Shown here in pieces: positions 36,636-45,321 of a DNA stretch of 64,000 nucleotides (position 1 is the stretch's first letter; each line of letters opens with the position of its first letter). Under the pieces are notes generated by a model. The model saw only the letters and a program-made list of their open reading frames with translations, had not been told where the DNA came from and searched no databases. The stretch comes from Rhodococcus sp. 4CII. Its GTDB lineage: Bacteria; Actinomycetota; Actinomycetes; Mycobacteriales; Mycobacteriaceae. Both the position numbers and the translations under genes were made by a program. The stretch spans positions 7,751,501 to 7,815,500 of the forward strand of contig NZ_JACCFE010000002.1 in the NCBI RefSeq assembly GCF_014256275.1, given 5' to 3'.

Positions 36636-36687
36636 GACGGCCGGGCAGGCGCACGCTTGTTTGTGAGCGCGTGGCTGCCCGGCCGTC
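36636..36687 (-). terminator. Strong hairpin terminator
   Basis: Perfect 13-bp stem GACGGCCGGGCAG / CTGCCCGGCCGTC, with a further CACGC/GCGTG pairing inside the loop, flanked by ATTTTTC on the plus side. It lies 22 bases past the stop codon of the minus-strand hydrolase and should end its transcript; the T-run on the other side means it could also stop plus-strand transcription. Confidence 0.75.
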
Positions 36688-36708
36688 ATTTTTCGTGGTG
36701 AGCGTTTT

Positions 36709-38376
36709 TCAGCGGGGGATGACCGGGAGTACGAGGTGCGAGGGGTGGAGTGCGTTGTGGTGAATGGTTTGTTGTGCGACGCGGAATTTGCTGGCGTCGT
36801 CCACTTCGGTGTCGGTGTTGGGGTTGCGGTCCCAGCGGGGGAAGTTGCTGGAGGTGACGTGCACTCGGAGCCGGTGGCCGGCCTTGATGACGATGCTGGT
36901 CGACCATAGATCGATCTCGGTCTTGTCGATGCTCTCGGGCTCGGTGTTCACGCGGGTGATTCCGTCGACGATGTTGTAGGAGACGCCGTTTTCGTCAACG
37001 TCACAGAGTCTGACTACCCAGTCGGTCGTCGGTCCGTCGGTGGCGGCGAAGAGTTCGGCCGTTATCTTGCCGGTGATTTCGAGGTCTTCTGTCAGCACGG
37101 GCGTCGAGAACATCAACACATCGGCACGATCTTCGACGGTGGCCTGGTCTTTCGGTCCGGCCGGGAACTGGGTAGACATGACGAGGTTGCCGCCGCACGT
37201 CGGCACCGGATCGGCGGGGTCATAGGTGAAGTCGCTGTGTGATTGCTCGGCGGTGGGCTGGTCGAAGGACGCACTGCCGTCTCCGTGAAGGTACAGCGGC
37301 GTGGCGACCGCACGCTGGAGCGGCCATTCTTCCTCGTCGCGCCATTGGTTGATTCCCATGACGAACAGTTGCACTGGTGCACTCGAATCGGTGGTGTCCG
37401 ACCCGTCACGAAGGTAGTTCTCGAACCAATCGAGCTGATAGTCGGTCATGGTCTTGGCTCCGGGGGCGACCTCCGAGAGTAGCCCGAAGTTGACGTCGCC
37501 GATCTGGCCGAAGTTGAAGCCTTTCACATGCGGCCATGGGCCCGCCACGAGACGGGTCGGCACCCCGCGTTCGCGCATCGCGATGTAGTTGTCGAGTGTT
37601 CCCTGCTGAAAGACGTCGTACCAACCAGCGATGTTCAGGCTAGGCACAGTTACCTGGTCGTGGTGGCCGGCAACCCGGCATTCCTCGGTGGTGTCGGGGT
37701 TCTGCAGACCGCGTTGAACACCGATGTCGGGCAGGCCGGCCCGGCTCAGGGCGGGCAGCGGCACCGCCGGGAGCTCCCAGTAGCTCTTCGTGGCCAGCGA
37801 GTCGTAATCTGCAATCGTGGTTGCCATCGCACCCAGCAACTCGTCGGGATCTTCGACGACCTTAGGCAACTGCGCCAAGGACTGGGCGAGCGTCCACCAC
37901 GCGTTGAGACCGAGTTCGACTGCGCCGCCGCGGAACATGAGACCATCGGCCGGGTCACTCCAGGTGACCTGCGGGGCTATCGCCGCCAGACCTGGCGGTG
38001 CAGCGAGAGCTGCGGCCCATTGAGTCTGACCGGTATAGCTTCCGCCGAACATGCCGACCTTGCCGTTGCTGCCGGGAAGGTGGCTCGCCCAGACGACGGT
38101 GTCGTACCCGTCCTGCTGCTCGTAGGCCCAGGGCAGCCACTCTCCGTCGGAATCGAATCTGCCACGGGTGTCCTGCTGCACGACGATGTAGCCACGCTTC
38201 ACCGCGATCAGGGTGTCGAACAAGAGGACATTCAACGATGCCGTCTTGTCGTACGGGGTGCGCTGGATCAGCACCGGATAGGCCCCCGCCGCCGCCGGCC
38301 GATAGACATCGGCCCTCAGAATCGTGCCGTCGCGCATCGGCACCTCCACGTTGAGATCGATGCTTATCTGACTCAT
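36709..38376 (-). CDS. CocE/NonD-family serine hydrolase (X-Pro dipeptidyl-peptidase fold)
   Basis: 555 residues, close to the 574 of rhodococcal cocaine esterase. Seen: PMRDGTILRADVYRP at the N-terminus, RTPYDKT, VVQQDTRGRFDSDGEW, the nucleophile elbow GGSYTGQTQ (Ser113), SLNIAGWYDVFQQGTLDNY with the Asp region, AGPWPHVKG with the His, and a C-terminal jelly-roll (LEITGKITAELFAATDGPTTDW). The ATG at 38376 follows GGCAGGAAG. It stands alone, ending at a hairpin terminator, with 424 non-coding bases upstream. Function: hydrolysis of esters or acyl-amides; natural substrate unknown. Confidence 0.9.
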   Translation of the reverse strand: MSQISIDLNVEVPMRDGTILRADVYRPAAAGAYPVLIQRTPYDKTASLNVLLFDTLIAVKRGYIVVQQDTRGRFDSDGEWLPWAYEQQDGYDTVVWASHLPGSNGKVGMFGGSYTGQTQWAAALAAPPGLAAIAPQVTWSDPADGLMFRGGAVELGLNAWWTLAQSLAQLPKVVEDPDELLGAMATTIADYDSLATKSYWELPAVPLPALSRAGLPDIGVQRGLQNPDTTEECRVAGHHDQVTVPSLNIAGWYDVFQQGTLDNYIAMRERGVPTRLVAGPWPHVKGFNFGQIGDVNFGLLSEVAPGAKTMTDYQLDWFENYLRDGSDTTDSSAPVQLFVMGINQWRDEEEWPLQRAVATPLYLHGDGSASFDQPTAEQSHSDFTYDPADPVPTCGGNLVMSTQFPAGPKDQATVEDRADVLMFSTPVLTEDLEITGKITAELFAATDGPTTDWVVRLCDVDENGVSYNIVDGITRVNTEPESIDKTEIDLWSTSIVIKAGHRLRVHVTSSNFPRWDRNPNTDTEVDDASKFRVAQQTIHHNALHPSHLVLPVIPR

Positions 38377-38800
38377 TTCAGACTTCCTGCCTTCGTTCGA
38401 ACACCAACTCGGTGCACACCCGGCGGTTGAGGGGGGCCCGCCGACGTATTCGTAAGCACCGGGTGTAGATCCTGTGATTGCGGACACCTTCTAGGGTACA
38501 AGAATGGGTACGAGTAGGCAAGTGAACGTACCCGCCAGATGGGTCGTCGCTCGAACCCACGTGATGTCGTCCCCAACAACGAGCGTTCAGGATAGTCGCT
38601 GTCCTGCAATTCATCTCGTAGATCACGAAGCTGGTTTGAGAATGAGGTTGTTGCGAGCCTGATTGATCCAGAGCAGTGGAATACCCCTTTAGGGCGCGCC
38701 TGCTGCCGCGGATCGCCTCGCGCGGACGTGACGTGAGCGACGGACGTGATCTGCCGGAATTGTGTCTGCGGGCGCATGTTGGAGGATTCAGTTTTTGGGG
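38377..38800. other. Intergenic, presumed promoter region of the CocE-like gene
   Basis: No coding frame with recognisable content. It must hold the end of the SDR-hydratase-ligase transcript (from 38801) and the promoter of the hydrolase at 38376. I see no strong hairpin. Confidence 0.4.
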
Positions 38801-39559
38801 CTACCGGATGGAGGATCCGATGCCGAGGCCGCCGTCGACGTCGAGGACGATGCCGCTGACGTAGCCGGCGGCGGGGGAGCAGAGGTAGGCGGCGGCTTCG
38901 GCGATGTCGGTGGGGTCACCGGTCCGTTTTTGGGGGACTTTGGAGACGAGTTTGTCGCGGGCGGGTCCGTTCATGGAGGCGAGCATGGGGGTTTCGATGA
39001 GTCCGGGGGCGATGGCGTTGGCGGTGATGCCGTCGCGGGCGGATTCGAGGGCGATGGTGCGGGTGAGCCCAACGATGCCGGCCTTGGCTGCGACGTAATT
39101 GGCTTGACCGAAGTTCCCGCGCCAGCTCATGGAGCTGAACGACACGATTCGGCCGTAGGCGCGGGCGCGCATGTGCGGTAGGACGGCTTGGGTGCACAGG
39201 AACGATCCGGTCAGGGACACCTCGAGCACAGCGTGCCAGTCGTCGATGCTCATCTTTTCGATGCGGTTGTCGCGGATGATGCCGGCGTTGTTGACCAGGA
39301 CATCGATGCGGCCGTGGGTGTCGGCGATCGTGTCGATCCAGTCCTGGACCTGGGGGGCGGAGGCGACGTCGACGGGGTGGCTGGTGGCCGGGTGTCCGTA
39401 GCGGTCGGTCAGCTCGGCGGCAAGTGCTTGTCCTGCGGCTTCGTTGATTTCGGCGATGGCGACGGTGGCGCCTTCGGCGGCGAAGCGGTGGGCCATGGCG
39501 GCGCCGAGGCCTTGGCCGGCGCCGGTGACGAGGACGATCTGGTCGGTGTAGCGGTTCAT
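38801..39559 (-). CDS. Short-chain dehydrogenase (FabG/3-hydroxyacyl-CoA dehydrogenase type)
   Basis: 252 residues, classical SDR. Seen: TGAGQGLG (12-19), VDVASAPQV, NNAGIIRDNRIEKM, SFSSMSWRGNFGQANYVAAKAG with catalytic Ser, Tyr and Lys, IAPGLIETPML, and C-terminal SGIVLDVDGGLGI. It starts inside a four-base overlap (ATGA) with the enoyl-CoA hydratase, so both are made from one message. With ligase and hydratase it gives activation, hydration and 3-hydroxyacyl oxidation, a short beta-oxidation set without its own acyl-CoA dehydrogenase or thiolase. Confidence 0.92.
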   Translation of the reverse strand: MNRYTDQIVLVTGAGQGLGAAMAHRFAAEGATVAIAEINEAAGQALAAELTDRYGHPATSHPVDVASAPQVQDWIDTIADTHGRIDVLVNNAGIIRDNRIEKMSIDDWHAVLEVSLTGSFLCTQAVLPHMRARAYGRIVSFSSMSWRGNFGQANYVAAKAGIVGLTRTIALESARDGITANAIAPGLIETPMLASMNGPARDKLVSKVPQKRTGDPTDIAEAAAYLCSPAAGYVSGIVLDVDGGLGIGSSIR

Positions 39560-40368
39560 CGTGTTCCTGTCGGGGCGGGGTGGGAGTTGGTGGTGGTGGT
39601 CCTGCCGTGGAGGAAGTCGTTCAGGGCGGCGGGGACGTCGCTGGTCTGCCAGTGGGCATCGAAGGCGTCGAGTTCGTGAGCGAGGCCACGTTTTTCGTCG
39701 AGGCCGGTGAGGTCGGCGAGCAGCGTTTTGTAGGCGTGTTGGGCGGGGCCGGCGTGCTCGGCGAGTTCGGTGGCGGCGGCCAGGGCGGTGGTGTGCAGGT
39801 GTTCGTGGTCGACGACCGCGTGTAGCCATCCGGTGTGCGAAAGTTCGGTCGCCGGAAGCAAGGCGCCGGTCAGGGCGAGCCAGCGGGCCATGGAGTCGCC
39901 GACCTTGCGGGGCAGGCGCACGCTGGCGCCGCCGGCGGGGAGGAGGTTGTTCCGGACGTGGCCGTCCCCGATGCGTGCGGTGGGGGTGGCGATGACGACG
40001 TCGCAGGCGAGGGCGAGTTCGAGTCCGCCGGCGACGGCGTGCCCGTGGATCGCTGCGACAACAGGCAACCGGCTGGCCTCGAGTCGGGTGGCGAGGGCCG
40101 AAACCTTGCGCAGGAAGCCGAGTGGGGTCTGGCCGCGGGCGTGCAGGTGCAGGAAGTACTGGAGGTCGGCGCCGGCGCAGAAGCTCTTGCCGGCGCCACG
40201 CAGGACGACGGCTCGGGTGTCACGGTCGGTCTCGGCGTCGGATAGCGCGCCGCCCAGTGCCTCGACCAGGGTGTCGTTCAGGGCGTTTCGCCGGTGGGGG
40301 CGGTTGAGGGTGAGGATGCGGGTGGGGCCGTGCTGTGTCACGACCAGTGGTGAGCGGTTGTCGGTCAT
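39556..40368 (-). CDS. Enoyl-CoA hydratase/isomerase
   Basis: 270 residues, crotonase fold. Seen: LNRPHRRNALNDTLVEAL, RGAGKSFCAGADLQYFLHL (first oxyanion element), AAIHGHAVAGGLELALACDVVIA (second element with Glu), and a C-terminal helical region. The ATG at 40368 overlaps the ligase stop (ATGA). Glu at the GGLELAL position is conserved; the second catalytic Glu position reads RNNLLPAGG, so isomerase or lyase activity is also possible. Together with the upstream ligase and downstream SDR it forms a compact CoA-dependent oxidation operon controlled by the divergent TetR. Confidence 0.88.
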   Translation of the reverse strand: MTDNRSPLVVTQHGPTRILTLNRPHRRNALNDTLVEALGGALSDAETDRDTRAVVLRGAGKSFCAGADLQYFLHLHARGQTPLGFLRKVSALATRLEASRLPVVAAIHGHAVAGGLELALACDVVIATPTARIGDGHVRNNLLPAGGASVRLPRKVGDSMARWLALTGALLPATELSHTGWLHAVVDHEHLHTTALAAATELAEHAGPAQHAYKTLLADLTGLDEKRGLAHELDAFDAHWQTSDVPAALNDFLHGRTTTTNSHPAPTGTR

Positions 40369-41990
40369 GAGTGTGCGTCCTGTCGGGCCAGTTCGGCGCG
40401 GCGCTGCTGGCGGAGCTGGGCGCGCTGGATCTTTCCGCTCGGGGTCTTGGGGAGGGTGTCGACGAAATGCACCCGGCGCGGGTAGGCGTGGGCGGCGTAC
40501 TTGGTCTTGACCCACTGCTGCAGCTCGGCGACCAGATCCTCTTCGGCGACGGTGGTATCGGGTTTCCGGATGACGAAGGCCTCGATCACTTCGCCGCGCA
40601 CCTCGTCGGGCGCGGCGACCACGGCGCACTCGCGCACGGCAGGGTGTTGTGCGAGAACGGATTCGACGTCGAAGGGGCCGATTCGGTAACCGGCCATGAT
40701 GATGACGTCGTCGTCGCGGGAGGAGAAATGCAGGATTCCGTCGGCGTCGATGCTGGCGGTGTCGCCGGTGAGGAAGTAGTTCTTGTCGGTGGTGAATCGG
40801 CCGGCGTCGCCGCGTCCGGCCGCGTATTCGGTGAAGGTCATCAGCGGGCTGTCGGCGACCACCACCGCGAGCCGCCCGACCGTGCCGGCGGGTGCGGGCT
40901 CGTCGCGGTCGTTGCCGAGGACGGTCAGCTTCCACCCGGGCAGCGCGACCCCCATGGCTCCCGCGACCACCGGGACCGCGAGGTCAGGGTGATGCGGAAA
41001 TCCGGCAGGCATCCCGAGTTCGGTCTGTCCGTAGTGGTCGTGGACGAGCAGGCCGAGTTCCTTCTCGGCCCACAGGTTCACCTCGGGGGTGAGCGGTTCA
41101 CCCGCGCTCGAGAGGCTGCGCAACGCGAGTGTGTCGGCCCGGTAGTGGTGTTCGGCGCGCATGCCCCGGTACACGGTCGGCGCTGCCGCGTAGTCGGTGA
41201 CCTGCAACTGGGAGAGCACATCCCAGGTGGAGGCGGCGGAGAAGCCGCCGCGGGTCAGGATGGTCGGAACTCCGGCGGCCAACGGCGCGATGACCGCGGT
41301 GTAGAGCCCGTACGCCCATCCCGGGTCTGCCGCACACCAGAACACGCCGTCCTCGCCCACGGCGAGTGCGTATTCGAGGTAGCTTTGCCAACCGGCGATG
41401 TAGCGGACGGGATGGACGACGCCCTTGGGCGTGCCGGTGGTACCCGAGGTGAACATGTGCACCAGCGGTCCGTCTCCACCGACCGAAACGGACGCCCGGG
41501 CCTCGGTGCTTGCCGAGGCCATGGCCGCGGTCAGACCATTCTCGGCGCCGCCGGCCACCAGCACGTCCCAATCACCACTGGTAGCGACCTTGGACCGATA
41601 CTGTGCGTCGACGACAACCAGCTTGGTCTCCGAGTTCGTCAGGCGGGAGGTCACGGCGTCCTCGGCGAACGCCGTGAACAGTGGGACGTAGACGGCGCCG
41701 ACCCGCCAGATGCCGAGCAGGACGGACACCAGGTCGGTGCCCTTGCCCATCAGAGTGGCAACGCGATCGCCTCGGCCGATCCCTCGATCGGTGAGCACCT
41801 GCGCGAATCGGCGTGATGAGTCGGCGAGGTCACCATAGGTCAGTCGTGTGGTGGACAGATCCTCGTTCACGACCGTCAGTGCCAGGGATTCGGGTGGGTG
41901 CCGATCGCACAGTAGCCACGCCACGTTCGTGCCGTCACCGGCGTAGGACGACAGGATCTTGCGTACTCGCGCGTCGATATCGACAGACAC
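40365..41990 (-). CDS. AMP-forming acyl-CoA synthetase (medium-chain/ACSM-like)
   Basis: 541 residues. Seen: MFTSGTTGTPKGVVHP (about 180-195), WCAADPGWAYGLYTAVIAPL, SSAGEPLTPEVNLWAEKELG, HDHYGQTELGM, NYFLTGDTASIDADGILHFSSRDDDVIIMAGYRIGP and C-terminal PKTPSGKIQRAQLR with the catalytic Lys. GTG start at 41990 with AGGAGTTGTC just upstream. The pattern (GWAYG, DHYGQTE) is that of medium-chain and aryl ACSM-type ligases. First gene of the operon; its promoter region carries the TetR-type palindrome at 42022-42045. Confidence 0.92.
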   Translation of the reverse strand: MSVDIDARVRKILSSYAGDGTNVAWLLCDRHPPESLALTVVNEDLSTTRLTYGDLADSSRRFAQVLTDRGIGRGDRVATLMGKGTDLVSVLLGIWRVGAVYVPLFTAFAEDAVTSRLTNSETKLVVVDAQYRSKVATSGDWDVLVAGGAENGLTAAMASASTEARASVSVGGDGPLVHMFTSGTTGTPKGVVHPVRYIAGWQSYLEYALAVGEDGVFWCAADPGWAYGLYTAVIAPLAAGVPTILTRGGFSAASTWDVLSQLQVTDYAAAPTVYRGMRAEHHYRADTLALRSLSSAGEPLTPEVNLWAEKELGLLVHDHYGQTELGMPAGFPHHPDLAVPVVAGAMGVALPGWKLTVLGNDRDEPAPAGTVGRLAVVVADSPLMTFTEYAAGRGDAGRFTTDKNYFLTGDTASIDADGILHFSSRDDDVIIMAGYRIGPFDVESVLAQHPAVRECAVVAAPDEVRGEVIEAFVIRKPDTTVAEEDLVAELQQWVKTKYAAHAYPRRVHFVDTLPKTPSGKIQRAQLRQQRRAELARQDAHS

Positions 41991-42021
41991 GACAACTCCT
42001 AGCGGGTAATCTATTGGGTAA

Positions 42022-42045
42022 TTGGGTACCTATCAATGTACCCAA
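42022..42045. promoter_or_regulatory. Probable TetR operator between divergent genes
   Basis: Perfect inverted repeat TTGGGTAC-N8-GTACCCAA centred between the ligase operon (start 41990) and the TetR gene. An extra half-site ATTGGGTA lies directly upstream as a tandem repeat (42013-42020). Position, symmetry and the divergent TetR gene together make this a likely operator for both promoters. Confidence 0.7.
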
Positions 42046-42108
42046 CGCGTGTCTGGAAGGGAAGCCCTGGGGATTCGAGAGGCCCGCGATTGTGAAACAC
42101 TCGACCAC

Positions 42109-42735
42109 ATGGCACGTGCAGGAGCGACGCCGAACCGCGCGACGATGAACACCCCGCGGCGTCGACGCGTCGACACCGCCCGCCGCGACGAACTGCTCGC
42201 GCGGATCGAGGAAATTTTCCTGACGGAGGGGTTCACGTCGGTCACCGTCGACGACCTGACCCAGCGTTTGCGGTGCTCCAAGGCCACCCTCTACAGCGTG
42301 GCGTCGACAAAAGAGCAACTCGTCATCGCCGCCACCAAACACTTCTTCGGCGCCGCCGCGGACGAGATCGAAGCCGCCGTTGCCGACGAGTCCGATCCGC
42401 GTAAGCGGATCACGACGTATCTCGGTGGTGTCGCATCGGCGATGCGCCGCAACTCGCGGGCGTTCTACGACGACATGGTGTCGTACGCACCGACAGCGGA
42501 GATTTACGGCCGCAATACCGCGCAGGCCGCGCAGCGGGTGCACGAATTGATCGACGAGGGCGTCGAGTCCGGGCACTTCCGGGCCACCGACGCCGCATTC
42601 GCCGCCCAGTTGGTGGCATTGGCGATCGACGCCGTCCAGTCCGGCGTGCTCCTCGAGCGCACCGGACTGTCCGCCGCCGATGCCTTCGGAGAACTCGGCG
42701 ACCTCCTGCTCCACGGCTTGCTGCGCACCGACTAA
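42109..42735 (+). CDS. TetR-family regulator
   Basis: About 208 residues from the ATG at 42109 (an ATG at 42145, residue MNTPRRRRVD, is also possible; neither has a strong ribosome site). Seen: helix-turn-helix RRDELLARIEEIFLTEGFTSVTVDDLTQRLRCSKATLYSVASTKEQLV, and a helical ligand-binding part (SAMRRNSRAFYDDMVSYAPTAEIY). Divergent from the acyl-CoA ligase operon with a perfect palindrome in between, so a local repressor responding probably to an acyl-CoA or the free acid. Confidence 0.9.
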   Translation: MARAGATPNRATMNTPRRRRVDTARRDELLARIEEIFLTEGFTSVTVDDLTQRLRCSKATLYSVASTKEQLVIAATKHFFGAAADEIEAAVADESDPRKRITTYLGGVASAMRRNSRAFYDDMVSYAPTAEIYGRNTAQAAQRVHELIDEGVESGHFRATDAAFAAQLVALAIDAVQSGVLLERTGLSAADAFGELGDLLLHGLLRTD

Positions 42736-42886
42736 CCACGCGAAAGACCGCCCACCACACCGCAGTCGCCGCCGATCACAACGGACATCATTTGTCGACA
42801 ATCCGTCGGTACGACGAGAAGGGACCACTTGAACCTAATGCGAGTGCCGAGTGCATGGTGATCCTTCGCGAACGCAATGATTCGAC

Positions 42887-43190
42887 TCAGGATTCGAAGG
42901 CATTGATAAGTTTGCGGCGCAGAATCTTCCGATCGATGTCTTCGGAAGGTTGATGACGAATCGGACCATCCGTGGCCGCTTGTATGCGGCGAGATGCTGT
43001 GCCGAGAAATCGATGGATTCGTCCTCTGTCAACTCCGAGCCGGTTGCACGGACGACGTAGGTGCACGTGAGTTCATCCTTGACGGAGTGGGGGACGGCAC
43101 CCACGCTCACCATGGTGATATCCGGGTGCGCGCTCAGGACCCGCTCGATCTCTGTCGGATAGATGGGCCGCCGCCGAAGAGCATTTCGTA
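42887..43190 (-). pseudogene. C-terminal remnant of an acyl-CoA ligase
   Basis: Seen on the minus strand, in shifting frames: IYPTEIERVLSAHPDITMVSVG, VRATGSELTEDESI, AAYKRPRMVRFVINLPKTSIG and then KILRRKLINAFES. These are the ANL C-terminal domain with the usual catalytic-Lys tail. Frame changes occur near 43170 and 42930, and the large N-terminal domain is absent. A dead fragment lying next to the TetR gene. Confidence 0.75.
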
Positions 43191-43439
43191 GAACCGTATT
43201 CCACTTCGTCGATGGTCAACATGACGTTGATCGGGTTGATGACTGGGCCGGCTTCCAGGCGCCTTGATAGGTGACGAGCCACTCCCAGTGGTTCTGTGTG
43301 TACAGCGACTCGGTTTACCCCGGCTCGCACTCGTCCGGGTCCCGCCATGTGTTTCCACCGTGCGGGGTCGCCTGTCAGTCCCGTTTTTCCTGCGGTGTGT
43401 CGTGGTGCTCGTGTGCGGTGAGGAGGAGGTGGTCGAACC

Positions 43440-43990
43440 GTGGCCGGAAACGACTCGGGCAGGGTCGCCTCGGCGGTGAGGGTGTCGACGAAGTCGCTCG
43501 GCGAGGGTGTGGAGTTTGGTGTTGGTCTGCTGTGAGCGCCAGGTGAGGATTCCGAAGGCGCGTTCGGTGGAGACGCCGTAGACGAGCATGACGGCACCCT
43601 TGGCCTGCTCGTCACCGCCCGGGATGTTCGAGTTCGGCGACGGCCTCGGTGTGTGCCGCGTTGAAGACGCGGAGGTCTGTTTCCGACGTTTCGGTGACGT
43701 CGATGTAGTACCCGGAGGTGCCGATGACCTGATCGTCCTCGTCGAGCATTCGATGCCGACCACGATCTCGTGGTGGATGCGATGGTCGGTCTCCATGATA
43801 CGGTGTCTGCTGCTGAACGGCTCGTCGGCGTGGATCACCTCGTCGAAGAGGCGGCGACCTGTGCGTGGTCGTCTGGGTGCTTGTGGGAGAGCAGAAGTTC
43901 GGTGGTGGGAGTGATCTCGCCCGGCTGGTAAGTTGGCCCGGTGCATCACCGCCGTTCGGCGGGAGGGTGAAGAGCGGAAAGCCGGTCGCG
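43440..43990 (-). pseudogene. PAS-ANTAR regulator, frameshifted
   Basis: Readable in pieces on the minus strand: ITPTTELLLSHKHPDDHA, VIHADEPFSSRHRIMETDHR, EDDQVIGTSGYYIDVTETSE (PAS fold), then QAKGAVMLVYGVSTERAFGI and LTWRSQQTNTKLHTLAERL (ANTAR RNA-binding domain). Several frame changes prevent a complete protein. PAS/GAF-ANTAR proteins are common in Rhodococcus, where they act as transcription antiterminators; this copy is inactive. Confidence 0.72.
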
Positions 43991-44175
43991 TACAGGAAAC
44001 TAATTTCTGACGGCGCGACCGCGGTGGTCCGTTTGCGCCTCCAGGGGTATGCACCGAACCCGAACCGTGTGCTGAAACGTGGTGCATGATTCGCGGACGA
44101 TCAAGTCAATGTGTCACCGGGCTCAAAATATCGAATGGGGTACTGCGTCGACGACCCGATCTGTCTGAGGTGAGG

Positions 44176-44994
44176 TCACGTCGTCACTGCGGCGAGCAGT
44201 TTGTCGGTGACCGGTGTGGGCGTTACTGCTACGGCCAGTTTTTGGACGCGACTTGTGGTGTCGAGGATGTAGCGCCGTTTGGGGCGCGGCGACGTCAGGG
44301 CATGGTGGACGGCTTTGGTGACGCGCTTCGGTGGAGCAGCGATCTTTTGCATTCGCCCCAGGAGCTTGCGGCTACCGGAGAGGTGCGCTGCATAAAGTGC
44401 CTTATTCTCTTGGCTCAGTTTCGCGGTCATGGCGTCGTAGTCGTCGAGCATTCCCTCCCACATGTCGGTACGGATGGGTCCGGGTTCGATCAGTGAGACG
44501 GGGATCTTCCACGGACGCAGTTCGATTCTCAGTGCGTCACCGAGGGATTCGATCGCGTATTTCGATGCGCTGTACGCGCCGGTGCCGGGGGTGGTGATCA
44601 GCCCGCTGACCGAGGACATGAACACGATGCGGCCGTGTGCTGCTCGGATCGCGGGCAGGACGGCTTGGGTGACGGCGATCTGCGAGACTACGTTGACGTC
44701 GAGCTGACGCGAGAGGTCCTCGATCGCGAGGCCTTCGACCGGTCCGCTGACGATGATGCCGGCATTGTTGACCACGGCGTCCAGCCGTGCTGGAAGGTGT
44801 CGTGATAGTGCCGCGATCGCCGGTCGATCGGTGATGTCGAGTGGGACCGCGTGGACGTGGTGCAGCTGGTCGAGGCGGGCAAGGGCCGACTCCGAGCGGG
44901 CGGTTGCGTAGACGGTCCACCCGGCTTCGCTCATGCGGTGGGTGATGGCCAGACCGATGCCTCGGCCGGCTCCTGTGACGAGTACTGAGGGCAT
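44176..44994 (-). CDS. Short-chain dehydrogenase/reductase
   Basis: 272 residues. Seen: TGAGRGIG (7-14), ATARSESALARLDQL, NNAGIIVSGPVEGL, FMSSVSGLITTPGTGAYSASKYA with catalytic Ser, Tyr and Lys, and EPGPIRTDMWEGM. The extended C-terminus and the loose cofactor loop resemble the SDR branch acting on retinol/steroid-like substrates. It starts 43 bases after the truncated hydrolase and is the last gene of a minus-strand group led by the hydrolase at 47234. Confidence 0.9.
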   Translation of the reverse strand: MPSVLVTGAGRGIGLAITHRMSEAGWTVYATARSESALARLDQLHHVHAVPLDITDRPAIAALSRHLPARLDAVVNNAGIIVSGPVEGLAIEDLSRQLDVNVVSQIAVTQAVLPAIRAAHGRIVFMSSVSGLITTPGTGAYSASKYAIESLGDALRIELRPWKIPVSLIEPGPIRTDMWEGMLDDYDAMTAKLSQENKALYAAHLSGSRKLLGRMQKIAAPPKRVTKAVHHALTSPRPKRRYILDTTSRVQKLAVAVTPTPVTDKLLAAVTT

Positions 44995-45037
44995 GTGTTC
45001 TTCTCCGATCCAAGAGGGCGTGTGTACCGAGAGGTGT

Positions 45038-45298
45038 TCAGTGACCGAGGAACTCGACGGCGACCGGAGCGAACCTGTCGTGGTATTGGAAGATTCCGCC
45101 GTGGCCGGAGTCGGGGTAGATGATCAGTTCGGAGCCGGGGATGCGGCGTCGTAGATCTTCGGACAGTGGGGTGGGGACCATGCGGTCGTGGTCGCCGTTG
45201 GCGATGAGGGTGTCGGCGGTGATGCGTGATAGATCCGACGGGGTGGTCTTTGTCGGCGCTGACGCGTAGGCGGCGGCGTGGTTGTTCGAGGTACTCAT
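45038..45298 (-). pseudogene. Alpha/beta hydrolase with most of its body deleted
   Basis: An 86-codon frame with a start (MSTSNNHAAAYASAP) and a C-terminal hydrolase end: DLSRITADTLIANGDHDRMV, then YPDSGHGGIFQYHDRFAP. The latter part aligns with the C-terminus of the intact hydrolase at 46320-47234 (DLSQITAPVFVANGDHDLMV, YPSSGHGGIFQYHREFVP). The nucleophile Ser region and core are missing, so an internal in-frame deletion of a tandem copy is likely. Open reading is kept, but no activity is expected. Confidence 0.7.
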
Positions 45299-45321
45299 GG
45301 GGTGGTCTCCGGGCTGCGAGG

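Noticed and set aside
40371..41816. 481-codon plus-strand frame opposite the acyl-CoA ligase
   Set aside because: Antisense shadow; the minus-strand ligase is unambiguous.
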